Program-made: the position numbers and the translations under genes | Part shown: in pieces, positions 14,235 to 22,068 of the stretch | Layout of the letters: each line of letters starts with the position of its first letter | How positions within the stretch are numbered: the first letter of the stretch is position 1 | Notes under the pieces: model-generated | The model's input: the letters and a program-made list of their open reading frames with translations, nothing else | The model's database searches: none | Told to the model about the DNA's origin: nothing | Virus record (IMG/VR): IMGVR_UViG_3300025010_000138 | Location: 1 to 39,032 of that record | Source: a virus | DNA: 39,032 nucleotides | Strand: one strand, 5' to 3'

Positions 14235-17222
14235 TTAAAACGGCATCGCATCTTCTTCTTCAGTACTAAGTAAAGCTTGCCCCGGTTTTGATGCTATATA
14301 AAAACATTCTTCGGTTTGTCCGGTTGAGTTTAGATGTTTTGTTATGCGCCTTAACTCCCGGTTTGCATCGCCATTGCAAAAACTTAGCGGATTAAACTCG
14401 TATCCATAATATTCGCAATACGCCTGTACTGATGTTTTAAATTGCGTTGACTTGTATTTTGATGCCTGGGCACTGGTTAATAATTTTTTAAATTCATTCA
14501 TTGCCTGGCTTTTTATAATGAAGGTATCGAGGTAGCCTGATTCGGGTGGCGAAACGAGTTCCTTATAATCGTCAGGTCGTTTAACAAAATAGGTGTTTGC
14601 CCAAATCCAGAATTCTTCACCTTTGCCAACTCCGTGTGTCATTTGTCGGCGCAATTGTCGTTTTTCAAGATTTTCCATGGGTGGCATAATCTTAAAAAAG
14701 CGCATGTTTAGTTGAATGCAATAGGCTGCCAGGTTAAAAAATTTGTTCCATTCTTCGTCGGTGAAATCGTCGTATAAACGGCGGCCAAATTTCATTAATG
14801 GCGTGCGGGTTTCAATATAATCGTTGTATTTTGTGCGCTCGTGGTAATAATCGGAAATACCGCAATTAAGCACACGTGCTATGGTTGAGCTGTCGGTATT
14901 GTGCAATTCAAAATTTGTTGATATGAGCATTTTTCCACTATCGGGATATTCCAATATTTCACTTGATATGTGTTTTGCATTTACTTCGCGTTTACCGGTA
15001 ATTTGTGTATAAAAGAAATTGAAGTTTACGTATTCGTCCATGTCGTCGACTTCAATGATGTTGTGAAATTTGGTAAAGCCATCGTATATAAACTGGTTTT
15101 CGGTAAGGTTTGGCCTTCGTCCACCAATATAAAACGACGGGCGTATAAACCCAAAACCTTGCGTAAGTACGCTTTTGCCACTTCGCCCGGATGATTTGCC
15201 AACCTGGCTAATAAGCATATCCTGTAAAAGGGCTAACCATGGTTTTCCGGGATCCTTATATTGGGTTATCATGTAACCAAAAACATACATGAGGTTTGCC
15301 AATAGCAATTTTTCTTCCTGTTTTTCGGTAAGGGTAAGCGTTTGCTTTTTCTCCAGTTCTTTACGCCAATGTATGCGGGCCAGATCGAGAAGGAAACGAA
15401 CAAAAATAAATTCTTCGTCGTTTATGGTTATCTCGAATTTATCGATATCAGGAAGCTGGCCAATTTTAATATTGATGGCTTCGCGCTCGTCTGATTTTTT
15501 TGCTTGTGCCAGTTGATCAAGAAGATCTTGGTAATGTGCGGAAGCATTTACTTCAATTAACGGTTTTTCGATAAGCGATGCATTATGACTTATGAAGTGC
15601 GATATGCGTTTGTTGTTTATTTCAAGATTACCGAGAATATGATTTTCGAGCTCTTCATGCTTAATGCGTTCAATTTTTTCGTTGGTAATTTTTAAGGCTA
15701 CGTTTTTAAACACCAGAGTTTCGTATTTACTGTTGTAGTTTTTAAAGCCTGGTTCAATACGTTCAAGATTATCGGCTAAATCGCTTTCGGTAATTTGATT
15801 ACTACCGTTTAGTTTATTAAGGATGCTTATTTCATCCATAAGATTTTTGCTTTTTATCCAATCTTTAGTGAAGCGTTTTACAATTTTCTTCATGTCGTCG
15901 GGATGGATAAGATCAATAAGCTTGCCTTCAACACGGGCGTAACAGTACCCGGCGCGTTTATGGTATTTGCTGTCCATGGTAAAAAACCCGTTGAGCCGTA
16001 GAAAATAATAGAAAAACTCCATGTTTATGGTATAGTTTATTTTGGTTTTTCCGTTACGTTCGTCAAGTGATTTTGACCAGAATTTAGCGGGTTTGGCACG
16101 GCGTTTAAGCACTAAGAATTTACGCAGCGTGCTGTCCCAATTGTTGCCGTAAACATTTATGAAGTCTTTTACATCTTTACAGCGATTGCCCCGCCAGTCT
16201 TTTTTATAGCCCATATAATCGGGCAGTTCAATGGTAAAAAGATTGATGTGCTGCAAGGCAAGTTTTTGCGATGCCTGGCGACCGGTTTCGTCCATGTCCA
16301 TAACCTGGTAATGATTTTCGCAAAGGGCATCAACCTGTTTATACTGCTCGTAATCGTAACCGGCTGTTTCGCTGTTTAGCCAATAAACATGAAAATTGAG
16401 GCTGGCCACGTTTAGTGCATCGCTTTCGCCTGAGCAACGGATCATGTCCTTAATTTTTGGCTGTTTGTAATCTTTATCTTCGCCATTGTAATTGTAATTT
16501 CCGTCTTCGTCGTAATATTCGTTATCGGCATTTTCGAGCTGTTCAAGTCCATATATATAGTTTTTAGGCTTTTCGCCAATATATACAAAGCGGTTTTTCT
16601 TCTCCGGATCTAGCGGGCGGTATAGTTTTTTGAACTTGCCATAATCGAATACAAAAATAGGGTAATGCTCGTTAGCTTCGAATATATGAACTACATCGCG
16701 ATTAAGTTTTTTTGAATTTCCGCAATATTCATATTTTTCAACTGTACGGCAATGAAACCTATCGAGTATTTCTTTTGTAATGTAACGCCCTATTGAATGA
16801 AGATCGGTTTCTGAAGGAGTGGTTTTGTAAGTAAAATTGTATTCTCCTTTTTTGTCGGTTTTATCCATTTCGCGAAAAGCATACCCGGGCTTGTAAGATG
16901 GTTTTACAAACTGTCCGGCTTCAATGGTACGGCCAACAATAACATCCTGAATAAACTTAAGGGCATCGATATAAACAAGGTTTTCGTTCCATTTTACAAA
17001 GTCGACACAATCGAGCCCGTTCACCTGATCCTGGTTGCCAAAATCGGTAATTCGGTACAAGCCTTTATACCAACTTACCCTGGCTGACGCGGTTTTTTCG
17101 TTTTTCCGGATTTTAAACGCATGTTTTGAGTTTCCGAAATCAACTTCAGGGAAATAATACTTAAATACATCAAGCCCATTATTGGTGGCTTTGTAAACTT
17201 CGTTCTGATCGATATATGTCAT
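14235..17222 (-). CDS. Primase-helicase (Toprim plus SF3-type helicase)
   Basis: A 995-residue replication protein expected to prime and unwind phage DNA. The N-terminus (FKIRKNEKTASARVSW...) resembles the zinc-less front part of phage primases. Toprim motifs follow: SGESDALN (about 261-268), MDMDETG (about 307) and KDVKDFI. The helicase has Walker A GRSGKS (about 678-683), Walker B EVDDMDEY (about 720) and a motif-C-like MLISTNFEL. The combination resembles D5-like phage primase-helicases. It overlaps the upstream gene by 4 nt. It is the only clear replication enzyme in the window; no polymerase is present, so the phage relies on host replication. Confidence 0.88.
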   Translation of the reverse strand: MTYIDQNEVYKATNNGLDVFKYYFPEVDFGNSKHAFKIRKNEKTASARVSWYKGLYRITDFGNQDQVNGLDCVDFVKWNENLVYIDALKFIQDVIVGRTIEAGQFVKPSYKPGYAFREMDKTDKKGEYNFTYKTTPSETDLHSIGRYITKEILDRFHCRTVEKYEYCGNSKKLNRDVVHIFEANEHYPIFVFDYGKFKKLYRPLDPEKKNRFVYIGEKPKNYIYGLEQLENADNEYYDEDGNYNYNGEDKDYKQPKIKDMIRCSGESDALNVASLNFHVYWLNSETAGYDYEQYKQVDALCENHYQVMDMDETGRQASQKLALQHINLFTIELPDYMGYKKDWRGNRCKDVKDFINVYGNNWDSTLRKFLVLKRRAKPAKFWSKSLDERNGKTKINYTINMEFFYYFLRLNGFFTMDSKYHKRAGYCYARVEGKLIDLIHPDDMKKIVKRFTKDWIKSKNLMDEISILNKLNGSNQITESDLADNLERIEPGFKNYNSKYETLVFKNVALKITNEKIERIKHEELENHILGNLEINNKRISHFISHNASLIEKPLIEVNASAHYQDLLDQLAQAKKSDEREAINIKIGQLPDIDKFEITINDEEFIFVRFLLDLARIHWRKELEKKQTLTLTEKQEEKLLLANLMYVFGYMITQYKDPGKPWLALLQDMLISQVGKSSGRSGKSVLTQGFGFIRPSFYIGGRRPNLTENQFIYDGFTKFHNIIEVDDMDEYVNFNFFYTQITGKREVNAKHISSEILEYPDSGKMLISTNFELHNTDSSTIARVLNCGISDYYHERTKYNDYIETRTPLMKFGRRLYDDFTDEEWNKFFNLAAYCIQLNMRFFKIMPPMENLEKRQLRRQMTHGVGKGEEFWIWANTYFVKRPDDYKELVSPPESGYLDTFIIKSQAMNEFKKLLTSAQASKYKSTQFKTSVQAYCEYYGYEFNPLSFCNGDANRELRRITKHLNSTGQTEECFYIASKPGQALLSTEEEDAMPF

Positions 17223-17527
17223 ATTTTCTTTAACAGGATATATTCAACATTCTGGATTTTATTAAACTCTGTGTAACGCTTAAGCATTACGTTTTGCAAT
17301 TGGCTGCCGGTAATTCCATAAGCCAGTTTTGACAACGAATCGGGAAGGAAGTGTATAGGATATGTCCAGATGTCGTGTATTTCTGCCTTTATTATGTCTT
17401 CGGTTTTGGGGTCTTTAAGCTCAATAACCTCATTGTTATTTATGCGTTCAAATTTACTGAGGCTGTTTTCGGGCAGGGCAATACAAAAGAAGTTGCTCTT
17501 TGGGATGCCGTGAGAAATTTGTTTCAT
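17219..17527 (-). CDS. Hypothetical protein coupled to the primase-helicase
   Basis: A 102-residue protein with a 4-nt start/stop overlap with the primase-helicase gene. The first half is beta-rich, and a central segment (DIWTYPIHFLPDSLSKLAYG) precedes a helix. A small beta-barrel of the ASCH or replication-accessory kind is conceivable. I see no diagnostic residue. Confidence 0.65.
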   Translation of the reverse strand: MKQISHGIPKSNFFCIALPENSLSKFERINNNEVIELKDPKTEDIIKAEIHDIWTYPIHFLPDSLSKLAYGITGSQLQNVMLKRYTEFNKIQNVEYILLKKI

Positions 17528-17578
17528 ATCTGGTTAATTTAATTAATGGGTAAATAGCTAATGTTGTATAAGGTTATT

Positions 17579-17875
17579 TCAAGTGAACTCGTAGTATTCG
17601 TTATCACCCTTGATTATTGTTGTGAATGGAAATTTGTTTTCAGGTACTTTTTTTATCATTTGTATTAAAACAATTGATCCTGTAAATACAATTCTCTTTT
17701 CTCCTGATTTCTCAATTTGAAGCGTTAACAATTCAGTTCCAGCTTTTTGTTTTGAGGGTTCTATTTTAAATGCAATAACTGTTATTTGTAAATTAAACAG
17801 TCTTGATATGGATATTTTTTCTCCAACAAAAGAGCTTATATTTGGCTTTATTCCAAAGTCTTTAAATTGATGCAT
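17579..17875 (-). CDS. Small beta-rich protein coupled to the DGR reverse transcriptase (possible OB fold)
   Basis: A 98-residue protein whose start overlaps the last 14 nt of the RT gene, so both are made from one mRNA. The sequence alternates strands (KISISRLFNLQITVIAFKIE, ELLTLQIEK, KRIVFTGSIVLIQMI, FPFTTIIKGDNEYYEF), as expected of a five-strand barrel, possibly a single-strand nucleic-acid binder. It does not resemble Avd, the helical-bundle partner of many DGR reverse transcriptases. It may replace Avd functionally or may simply be a neighbour. The OB-fold and functional ideas are inference. Confidence 0.65.
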   Translation of the reverse strand: MHQFKDFGIKPNISSFVGEKISISRLFNLQITVIAFKIEPSKQKAGTELLTLQIEKSGEKRIVFTGSIVLIQMIKKVPENKFPFTTIIKGDNEYYEFT

Positions 17876-18824
17876 TTGATAATAGTTTTTTAATTAAATG
17901 ATTGGAATTGCAATGTTTCATCCACCCTTTATAAGATGCTATAGAAGCATTATTAGGATTCTTTTTCAACATTCGGGCAAAGTTTTGTTTAATACGTTTT
18001 CTTAGTAAAATGTGTGTATGGTAAATTCTATATCCGACAAAATCTATTCCGCGAGAAACTATAGGAAAAACCTGATAATTTTCTTTTATTATAAGTTTCA
18101 GGTTGCTTTTTAAATAGAATTTAATTTCTGCCAGAAGATTGTGTAAATATGCTTTTGAATGATGAAGTATAACAATATCATCAGCATATCTGAAGTAATA
18201 TTTTACTTGTTTGTTTTCTTTGATCCAGTGATCAAAGTAAGTAAGATAAAAGTTTGCTAAATGCTGACTTAAATAATTGCCTATAGGCAATCCATCTGCA
18301 CTATCTATTATTTCTTCAAGCAACCAAATTAAATCCGCATCTTTAAACTTACGTTTTAAAAGTTGCTTTAAAATATCATGATCTATGCTAGGATAGAACT
18401 TTACTATATCCAACTTTAAACAGTAAGTAGTTCCTTTAATATCTTTTAGCGATTTTTTAACATAATTAAGTGTTGCGTGTATTCCTTTTCCTTTTATACA
18501 ACTGTAAGAATCTGCAGTATAAACTGTAGTAAAAATTGGTTCTAAAATATTCATTATAGCATGATGGGTTATCCTATCAGGAAAATATGGCAACCTATAA
18601 ACTTCGCGTTCCTTAGGTTCATAAACCTTAAATATTTCGTAATCAGAAGTTTTATAAGTTCTATTTTTTAGCATTTTATGAAGTAATATCAAATTAGATT
18701 TTTTGTTTCTGTTGTGTAGTTGCACACCATATTGTTTAGATTTTCCTTTTTGAGCTTTTTTGTCAGCTTCTTTAAGGTTTTCAATGCTTATTATTTTATT
18801 ATATAAATTTCCTATTCGTTTCAT
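17862..18824 (-). CDS. Reverse transcriptase of a diversity-generating retroelement
   Basis: A 320-residue RT that would copy the template RNA into cDNA with errors at adenines. Motifs in order: KGKGIHATL (about 111-119), LKLDIVKFYPSIDH (136-149, catalytic Asp139), GLPIGNYLSQ (178-187) and YADD (213-216). The GxxxSQ form of motif 4, in place of the QGxxxSP of group II intron RTs, marks the DGR clade. There is no maturase, endonuclease or integrase domain. The template repeat lies about 100 nt before the start. The stop overlaps the small beta-rich gene downstream. RT, template and both targets share one strand and order. Confidence 0.95.
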   Translation of the reverse strand: MKRIGNLYNKIISIENLKEADKKAQKGKSKQYGVQLHNRNKKSNLILLHKMLKNRTYKTSDYEIFKVYEPKEREVYRLPYFPDRITHHAIMNILEPIFTTVYTADSYSCIKGKGIHATLNYVKKSLKDIKGTTYCLKLDIVKFYPSIDHDILKQLLKRKFKDADLIWLLEEIIDSADGLPIGNYLSQHLANFYLTYFDHWIKENKQVKYYFRYADDIVILHHSKAYLHNLLAEIKFYLKSNLKLIIKENYQVFPIVSRGIDFVGYRIYHTHILLRKRIKQNFARMLKKNPNNASIASYKGWMKHCNSNHLIKKLLSNASI

Positions 18825-18920
18825 GCCTTTGCTTTATAAAGTCGTTTTCCATTTCTGTACCAACGCCTTTGTTATGTTTGTTGTTTTTTGCCTTGTTGGC
18901 AAGGTCTGCGATGCTATATT

Positions 18921-18998
18921 TTTGCATAGGTGAGAGCTGACATTCGAATTCGTATTCCAATTATCGTAGTCGTTATACCGAAAAGCTGAAGAGCTAGC
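18921..18998 (-). repeat. DGR template repeat (TR)
   Basis: A 78-nt segment between the second target gene and the RT gene, matching both variable repeats without gaps. All mismatches fall at TR adenines (coding sense). The coding-sense sequence is rich in AAC/AAT codons (five Asn in the core), the known design that allows wide amino-acid replacement. It lies in a short open frame (18834-19067) that still reads CVMLWASSSAFR... in phase with the targets. It is therefore probably a decayed copy of a target gene and not itself a gene. A hairpin CCTTG/CAAGG lies just 3' in the sense strand (about 18890-18906). Confidence 0.93.
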
Positions 18999-19023
18999 CC
19001 AAAGCATCACACAACCTGTTTTT

Positions 19024-19413
19024 TTATAATAAATATTCGTTAAATAAGTCAATAAATTGATTGCCAATATATTCTGCTATTTCACTTGAATTAAAGCAAA
19101 GGCGAGAGCCGACAGACGAAACCGTAGCCCAATAAGCGCAGACGAGACACCGAAAAGCCGAAGAGCTAGCATCATAATCAAACCAGATTTCATACTTTCT
19201 TTCATTATAATTGCTAAAGTCAGGTGTCCATTCTTTACCATTATTTGCAAGTTTATTGGCTGCTCTTACTATTATAACAAGCTTTGCATGTGCAATCATA
19301 GAAGCCCTGTCCTTTTCAGGATAACATGAAAAATCAGGAATGACTTGTTTGGGATCTAATTCTAATACTTTACAAGCATCTTCAAACGTTTTTAATTCTT
19401 TGTACTTTTTCAT
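19024..19413 (-). CDS. DGR target (variable) protein 2
   Basis: A 129-residue protein with no signal peptide or membrane segment. The N-terminal part is helical (about 7-60), then EWTPDFSNYNERKYEIWFDYD leads into the variable region SSAFRCLVCAYWATVSSVGS (about 80-100). A conserved tail, RLCFNSSEIAEYIGNQFIDLF, ends it. It is paralogous to target 1 from the EGW/KEWTPDF segment onward. The residues coded by TR adenines have become L, V, C, A, A, V and S. It lies 14 nt after target 1, in one operon with TR and RT. Its role is unknown; a ligand-binding C-type-lectin-like domain is usual for DGR targets but not demonstrable here. Confidence 0.9.
   Translation of the reverse strand: MKKYKELKTFEDACKVLELDPKQVIPDFSCYPEKDRASMIAHAKLVIIVRAANKLANNGKEWTPDFSNYNERKYEIWFDYDASSSAFRCLVCAYWATVSSVGSRLCFNSSEIAEYIGNQFIDLFNEYLL
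19093..19170 (-). repeat. DGR variable repeat 2 (VR2)
   Basis: 78 nt aligned to TR without gaps: 20 mismatches, all at positions where coding-sense TR has A (23 such positions in all). The match begins at GCTAGC on the 5' coding side, longer than in VR1. Its 3' 21 nt are identical to those of VR1 and differ from TR at six positions, as expected of an IMH-type initiation site versus its TR counterpart. Confidence 0.92.
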
Positions 19414-19427
19414 TTTTTATAGATTAA

Positions 19428-19895
19428 TTAATTAATTAACATGAATTTTTTGTATAAATCAGTGAATTGCTCACCTGCAAACCTTGCCAGTTCAGAAGAT
19501 TTAAAGCAAAGGCGAGAGCCGACATCCGAACTCGAATTCCAATAATCGTAGCCGTCACACCGAAAAGCCGAAGAGCCCATTTTAAACCAGGGATAATATT
19601 TGTATTGATTATCATTATTCCAATCGGGTACCCATCCTTCATTGAGTGATTTACATAATAATTCAGCTATATATTGATGCTTTAAATGACCTGGTGCATT
19701 TTCAAACATTTTATCAATTTCTTTATGAGTAATGTTATTATCTTCCAATACATCGTCAATAGTCCTGATCCTATCAGTTACTTTTTTAATAAATACTTTT
19801 TCACCGAAAAGGTTTTCAAGTAGTTTTTTACCATTTGGTTTGGCGTTAAGATGTGCTTTTAAAGCATCTTCTTTTTTAATTTGTAGTGTTTCCAT
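19428..19895 (-). CDS. DGR target (variable) protein 1
   Basis: A 155-residue protein with no export signal. A helical N-terminal region (residues 1-95, with KPNGKKLLENLFG and HKEIDKMFENAPGHLKHQYI) precedes EGWVPDWNNDNQYKYYPWF. The variable region SSAFRCDGYDYWNSSSDVGS follows, and the conserved tail RLCFKSSELARFAGEQFTDLY closes it. The variable stretch is therefore internal, with about 30 fixed residues after it. Target 2 is a paralogue with a different N-terminus. It sits in the early operon behind a 60-residue CxxC protein, far from the tail genes, so an intracellular role is as likely as host-receptor binding. Confidence 0.9.
   Translation of the reverse strand: METLQIKKEDALKAHLNAKPNGKKLLENLFGEKVFIKKVTDRIRTIDDVLEDNNITHKEIDKMFENAPGHLKHQYIAELLCKSLNEGWVPDWNNDNQYKYYPWFKMGSSAFRCDGYDYWNSSSDVGSRLCFKSSELARFAGEQFTDLYKKFMLIN
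19503..19576 (-). repeat. DGR variable repeat 1 (VR1)
   Basis: About 74 nt aligned to TR without gaps: 14 mismatches, all at coding-sense TR adenines. Homology stops at GAGC (plus strand, 19573-19576), 4 nt earlier than in VR2. Nine of the substituted positions carry the same base in VR1 and VR2; four others differ between the two. Confidence 0.92.
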
Positions 19896-19916
19896 CTTTG
19901 TGTTTATTAATGTTAA

Positions 19917-20099
19917 TTATTTTAAATGTTCAATAAGGTTATTAGATTTTGTATTTACTTTTTCCTGAATTGCACCTAGTATTGGCATGGCTCCTGTTGG
20001 CCTTATTCCCTTATCATAGTTTTTACAATTGACACATTTAACCGGGTTTGTCATGGTTAAAGAGTTTATATGTATGCAGCCTGTTGTTTGATATGGCAT
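19917..20099 (-). CDS. Small CxxC protein upstream of the DGR
   Basis: A 60-residue protein with CVNCKNYDKGIRPTGAMP in the middle, a knuckle-like CxxC pair. The ATG at 20099 is 7 nt after the preceding stop. An internal ATG at 20054 (MTNPVKCVNC) would give a shorter form and is also plausible. It lies 21 nt before target 1, so it belongs to the same transcript. Function unknown. Confidence 0.5.
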   Translation of the reverse strand: MPYQTTGCIHINSLTMTNPVKCVNCKNYDKGIRPTGAMPILGAIQEKVNTKSNNLIEHLK

Positions 20100-20106
20100 T
20101 TCATAA

Positions 20107-20415
20107 TTATTGGTTTTTAATCAAATAATTATTTTTGTTTTTGTCAATTTCAGTAAGAGTTTGGTCAAGTTCTGCATCACGATCGCGCAGGGTTCCTTCC
20201 ATGGCTTTAATGGTTTCTTCATTCATTTTTTCTTTAATTGAATTTGGTATGGCCTTTAAAAACTCAACCTTGGTTTTGCCTGTATCAATTACCACATTTA
20301 AAAGATTGCGTATTTCAATTGCTGTTTTCACATCAATTTGTTTTTCTTTTAGCTTATGTATTATGTCCATAGCCTCTTGTCTTACATCGGTAAGCGTTAT
20401 TCCTGTATTATTCAT
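20107..20415 (-). CDS. Hypothetical helical protein
   Basis: A 102-residue, almost fully helical and charged protein (DVRQEAMDIIHKLKEKQIDVKTAIEIRNLL...). The start overlaps the stop of the HNH-like gene by 8 nt. It is of the size and type of small phage adaptor proteins. It is not obviously an Avd homologue, though it is a small helical protein in a DGR operon. No function is recognised. Confidence 0.62.
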   Translation of the reverse strand: MNNTGITLTDVRQEAMDIIHKLKEKQIDVKTAIEIRNLLNVVIDTGKTKVEFLKAIPNSIKEKMNEETIKAMEGTLRDRDAELDQTLTEIDKNKNNYLIKNQ

Positions 20416-21190
20416 GGTTGTTTTTATTTATTTGTCGGCTTAATACGCCTTTTATTTGAATTAATTTACGTAATGGCTCAGGGTAGTTCTGGCATGTGTT
20501 GCGCTGCATTAATTCAGCGTTGCTAATCATTTCAAGATTATCGATAGTACAGTTCATTGTATCGCCGTTTTTAAATACTATATTATAACCACGAGGAATT
20601 TTGCCATTTTCTTGCTTCCAAACTACACGGCTTAACGTATCCCATTTTGCTTTTGAAATACGAATGTATTTTTGCATGGTACCTTTCTTGTCTTTTCTTA
20701 TTGTTATAGCTCCATCATAAAGAGTGTTTGCCGGAAGGTGACCTTTTGTAAAAAATGTGAGTTCAACTTTTTTACGTATTTCGGCAGGCATTTTTTTGCC
20801 TTTATTTTCAGGGGTATGCCCTTTTATAAACTGGGTTTGTTTGCCCCGGATATGGCCTTTGGTTAAAATTCCGCTTTGGGGACTTGCTAAAAATTCGGCT
20901 GATTTTTTTAAGCCAACAGTAGAAGCATAATTGTAAATAGTGTACATACTGAAACAAATAACTCTTGAAATATCAATTGTGCGGGTGTTGGCGTAATGCT
21001 TTTTAATGTACTTTTTTGCTTCCTCGCTCAATCTTCGTCGGTTTAAGTATTTAATGCCCATTGCCCGAGCTTTACTTTTAACCGAAGGATAACTTTTGCA
21101 TAAATACTGAGCTACGTATTTGGGACCCTTCCCGGGATAATAATTCCTTAAGAATTCAATGTCGTTTGTTGTCCAGTTATTTCTTGCCAT
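20408..21190 (-). CDS. HNH-family protein with degenerate active site
   Basis: A 260-residue protein. Residues 1-95 contain two helix-turn-helix-like units (WTTNDIEFLRNYYPGKGPKY and LSEEAKKYIKKHYANTRTID). A linker with two KGH motifs follows. The C-terminal HNH_3-like region reads WDTLSRVVWKQENGKIPRGY, then NIVFKNGDTMNCTIDNLEMI. Family members usually have HRxVW and a DH or HH pair where this protein has SRVVW and VF, so the catalytic histidines appear lost. It probably binds DNA without cutting it, perhaps a domesticated homing-type endonuclease. It overlaps the next gene by 8 nt. Confidence 0.75.
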   Translation of the reverse strand: MARNNWTTNDIEFLRNYYPGKGPKYVAQYLCKSYPSVKSKARAMGIKYLNRRRLSEEAKKYIKKHYANTRTIDISRVICFSMYTIYNYASTVGLKKSAEFLASPQSGILTKGHIRGKQTQFIKGHTPENKGKKMPAEIRKKVELTFFTKGHLPANTLYDGAITIRKDKKGTMQKYIRISKAKWDTLSRVVWKQENGKIPRGYNIVFKNGDTMNCTIDNLEMISNAELMQRNTCQNYPEPLRKLIQIKGVLSRQINKNNHE

Positions 21191-21195
21191 AATAA

Positions 21196-21468
21196 TTACC
21201 TCACCAATTTTTCAACATACTCACAAAATTCTTTTTGCTCGGCGTCGAAGTTTACAGAAAACAGGTCAAACTCTTGTTCTACGCTTGTAGTGCCTATACA
21301 TACAACGACATAAAGGTTTTGACGCCCGCAGGCAACGGTAATTCCTGAATGATATTTAATTCCCGGATGTTCTTTGTGCAATTGATTTAAAAAGGCATTA
21401 ATGGTGGTTACTCTGCTTAGGGTGTCGATGGCAATTAATTGCTCATTGAAAGTTTCTGTTGTGTCCAT
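21196..21468 (-). CDS. Hypothetical phage protein
   Basis: A 90-residue protein with a helical N-terminus and a beta-rich middle (HSGITVACGRQNLYVVVCIG). It overlaps the end of the preceding gene by 34 nt and ends 5 nt before the HNH-like gene. No motif is recognised. Confidence 0.6.
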   Translation of the reverse strand: MDTTETFNEQLIAIDTLSRVTTINAFLNQLHKEHPGIKYHSGITVACGRQNLYVVVCIGTTSVEQEFDLFSVNFDAEQKEFCEYVEKLVR

Positions 21469-21773
21469 GCTACTTGCGGATTAATAATTTGATTGCTTAA
21501 TTGCCTAGCTTGGTTAAATTGCTGTTGCCTGGCGTTGTAATCCCGGCTCTTTATGCCGGGTAAAAGGCTTTGTATTTTTTCTTCGTTACGAAGGAAATAC
21601 TTTGCCATTTGTACATTATTGGTATATGGGTACACTTCCATATATCGCTCAAGGTGCTCAATGTTTTTCAGCATCAGGAGCCGGTTCTTTCGGCTCTTGC
21701 CCTGCTTCATTAGCTTGCGCCGTTGGCGGATGGCTGACAGGATGAATGCTTTTATTTGCTGTGCGTGTTCCAT
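21435..21773 (-). CDS. Hypothetical basic helical protein
   Basis: A 112-residue protein, very basic at its N-terminus (RQRRKLMKQGKSRKNRLLML) and Gln-rich near the end. The ATG at 21773 lies 116 nt inside the zinc-finger-like ORF at 21658-21861. An internal ATG at 21710 or 21674 would shorten that overlap and may be the true start. It may bind nucleic acid. Confidence 0.5.
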   Translation of the reverse strand: MEHAQQIKAFILSAIRQRRKLMKQGKSRKNRLLMLKNIEHLERYMEVYPYTNNVQMAKYFLRNEEKIQSLLPGIKSRDYNARQQQFNQARQLSNQIINPQVAWTQQKLSMSN

Positions 21774-21861
21774 GGCTATAATCGGCTTGAATTAAGTGGT
21801 CGCAACATGTGGCCCCACATTTGGGGCATATGGCACTATTCTTTAGCGTGTATGTTCTCAT
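21658..21861 (-). CDS. Small zinc-knuckle protein
   Basis: A 67-residue ORF starting MRTYTLKNSAICPKCGATCCDH. The CPKCG...CCDH cluster is a plausible zinc site; the rest is Pro/Ala/Glu-rich and disordered. It overlaps the stop of the upstream gene by 26 nt and the following gene in another frame, so one of the two overlapping reading frames must be partly wrong or the genes overlap heavily. Confidence 0.45.
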   Translation of the reverse strand: MRTYTLKNSAICPKCGATCCDHLIQADYSHGTRTANKSIHPVSHPPTAQANEAGQEPKEPAPDAEKH

Positions 21862-22024
21862 CCTCGCGAATAATCATTAAGTCAAGGTTATCGATATGGG
21901 TTTTTACTTCGTCCTGCTCTTGCTGGATGGTGTGCCCGTTGACGTTGGTTGCTCCGTTTTTTTCTTGTTCGAGCAGATAGTTGAAGTAGGCTACGTATGC
22001 CCGTTTGTCGCGTTTGTAATTCAT
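21836..22024 (-). CDS. Hypothetical small helical protein
   Basis: A 62-residue protein (MNYKRDKRAYVAYFNYLLEQ...), helical and acidic at the C-terminus. It is the first gene after the hairpin at 22069-22138 and overlaps the next ORF by 26 nt. Function unknown. Confidence 0.55.
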   Translation of the reverse strand: MNYKRDKRAYVAYFNYLLEQEKNGATNVNGHTIQQEQDEVKTHIDNLDLMIIREDENIHAKE

Positions 22025-22068
22025 AATTAATTGGTTTTTATAGTGATGGGGAATAATTCATGAATAGG

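Noticed and set aside
18834-19067. 77-codon ORF upstream of the RT as a third target gene
   Set aside because: It contains the template repeat, lacks the conserved N- and C-terminal parts of the targets and shifts into unrelated sequence after the TR. It is treated as the template region.
19315-19321. GTCCTTT on the plus strand inside target 2
   Set aside because: It lies inside a gene on the opposite strand and has no TAnnTTTG-like box 20 nt downstream.
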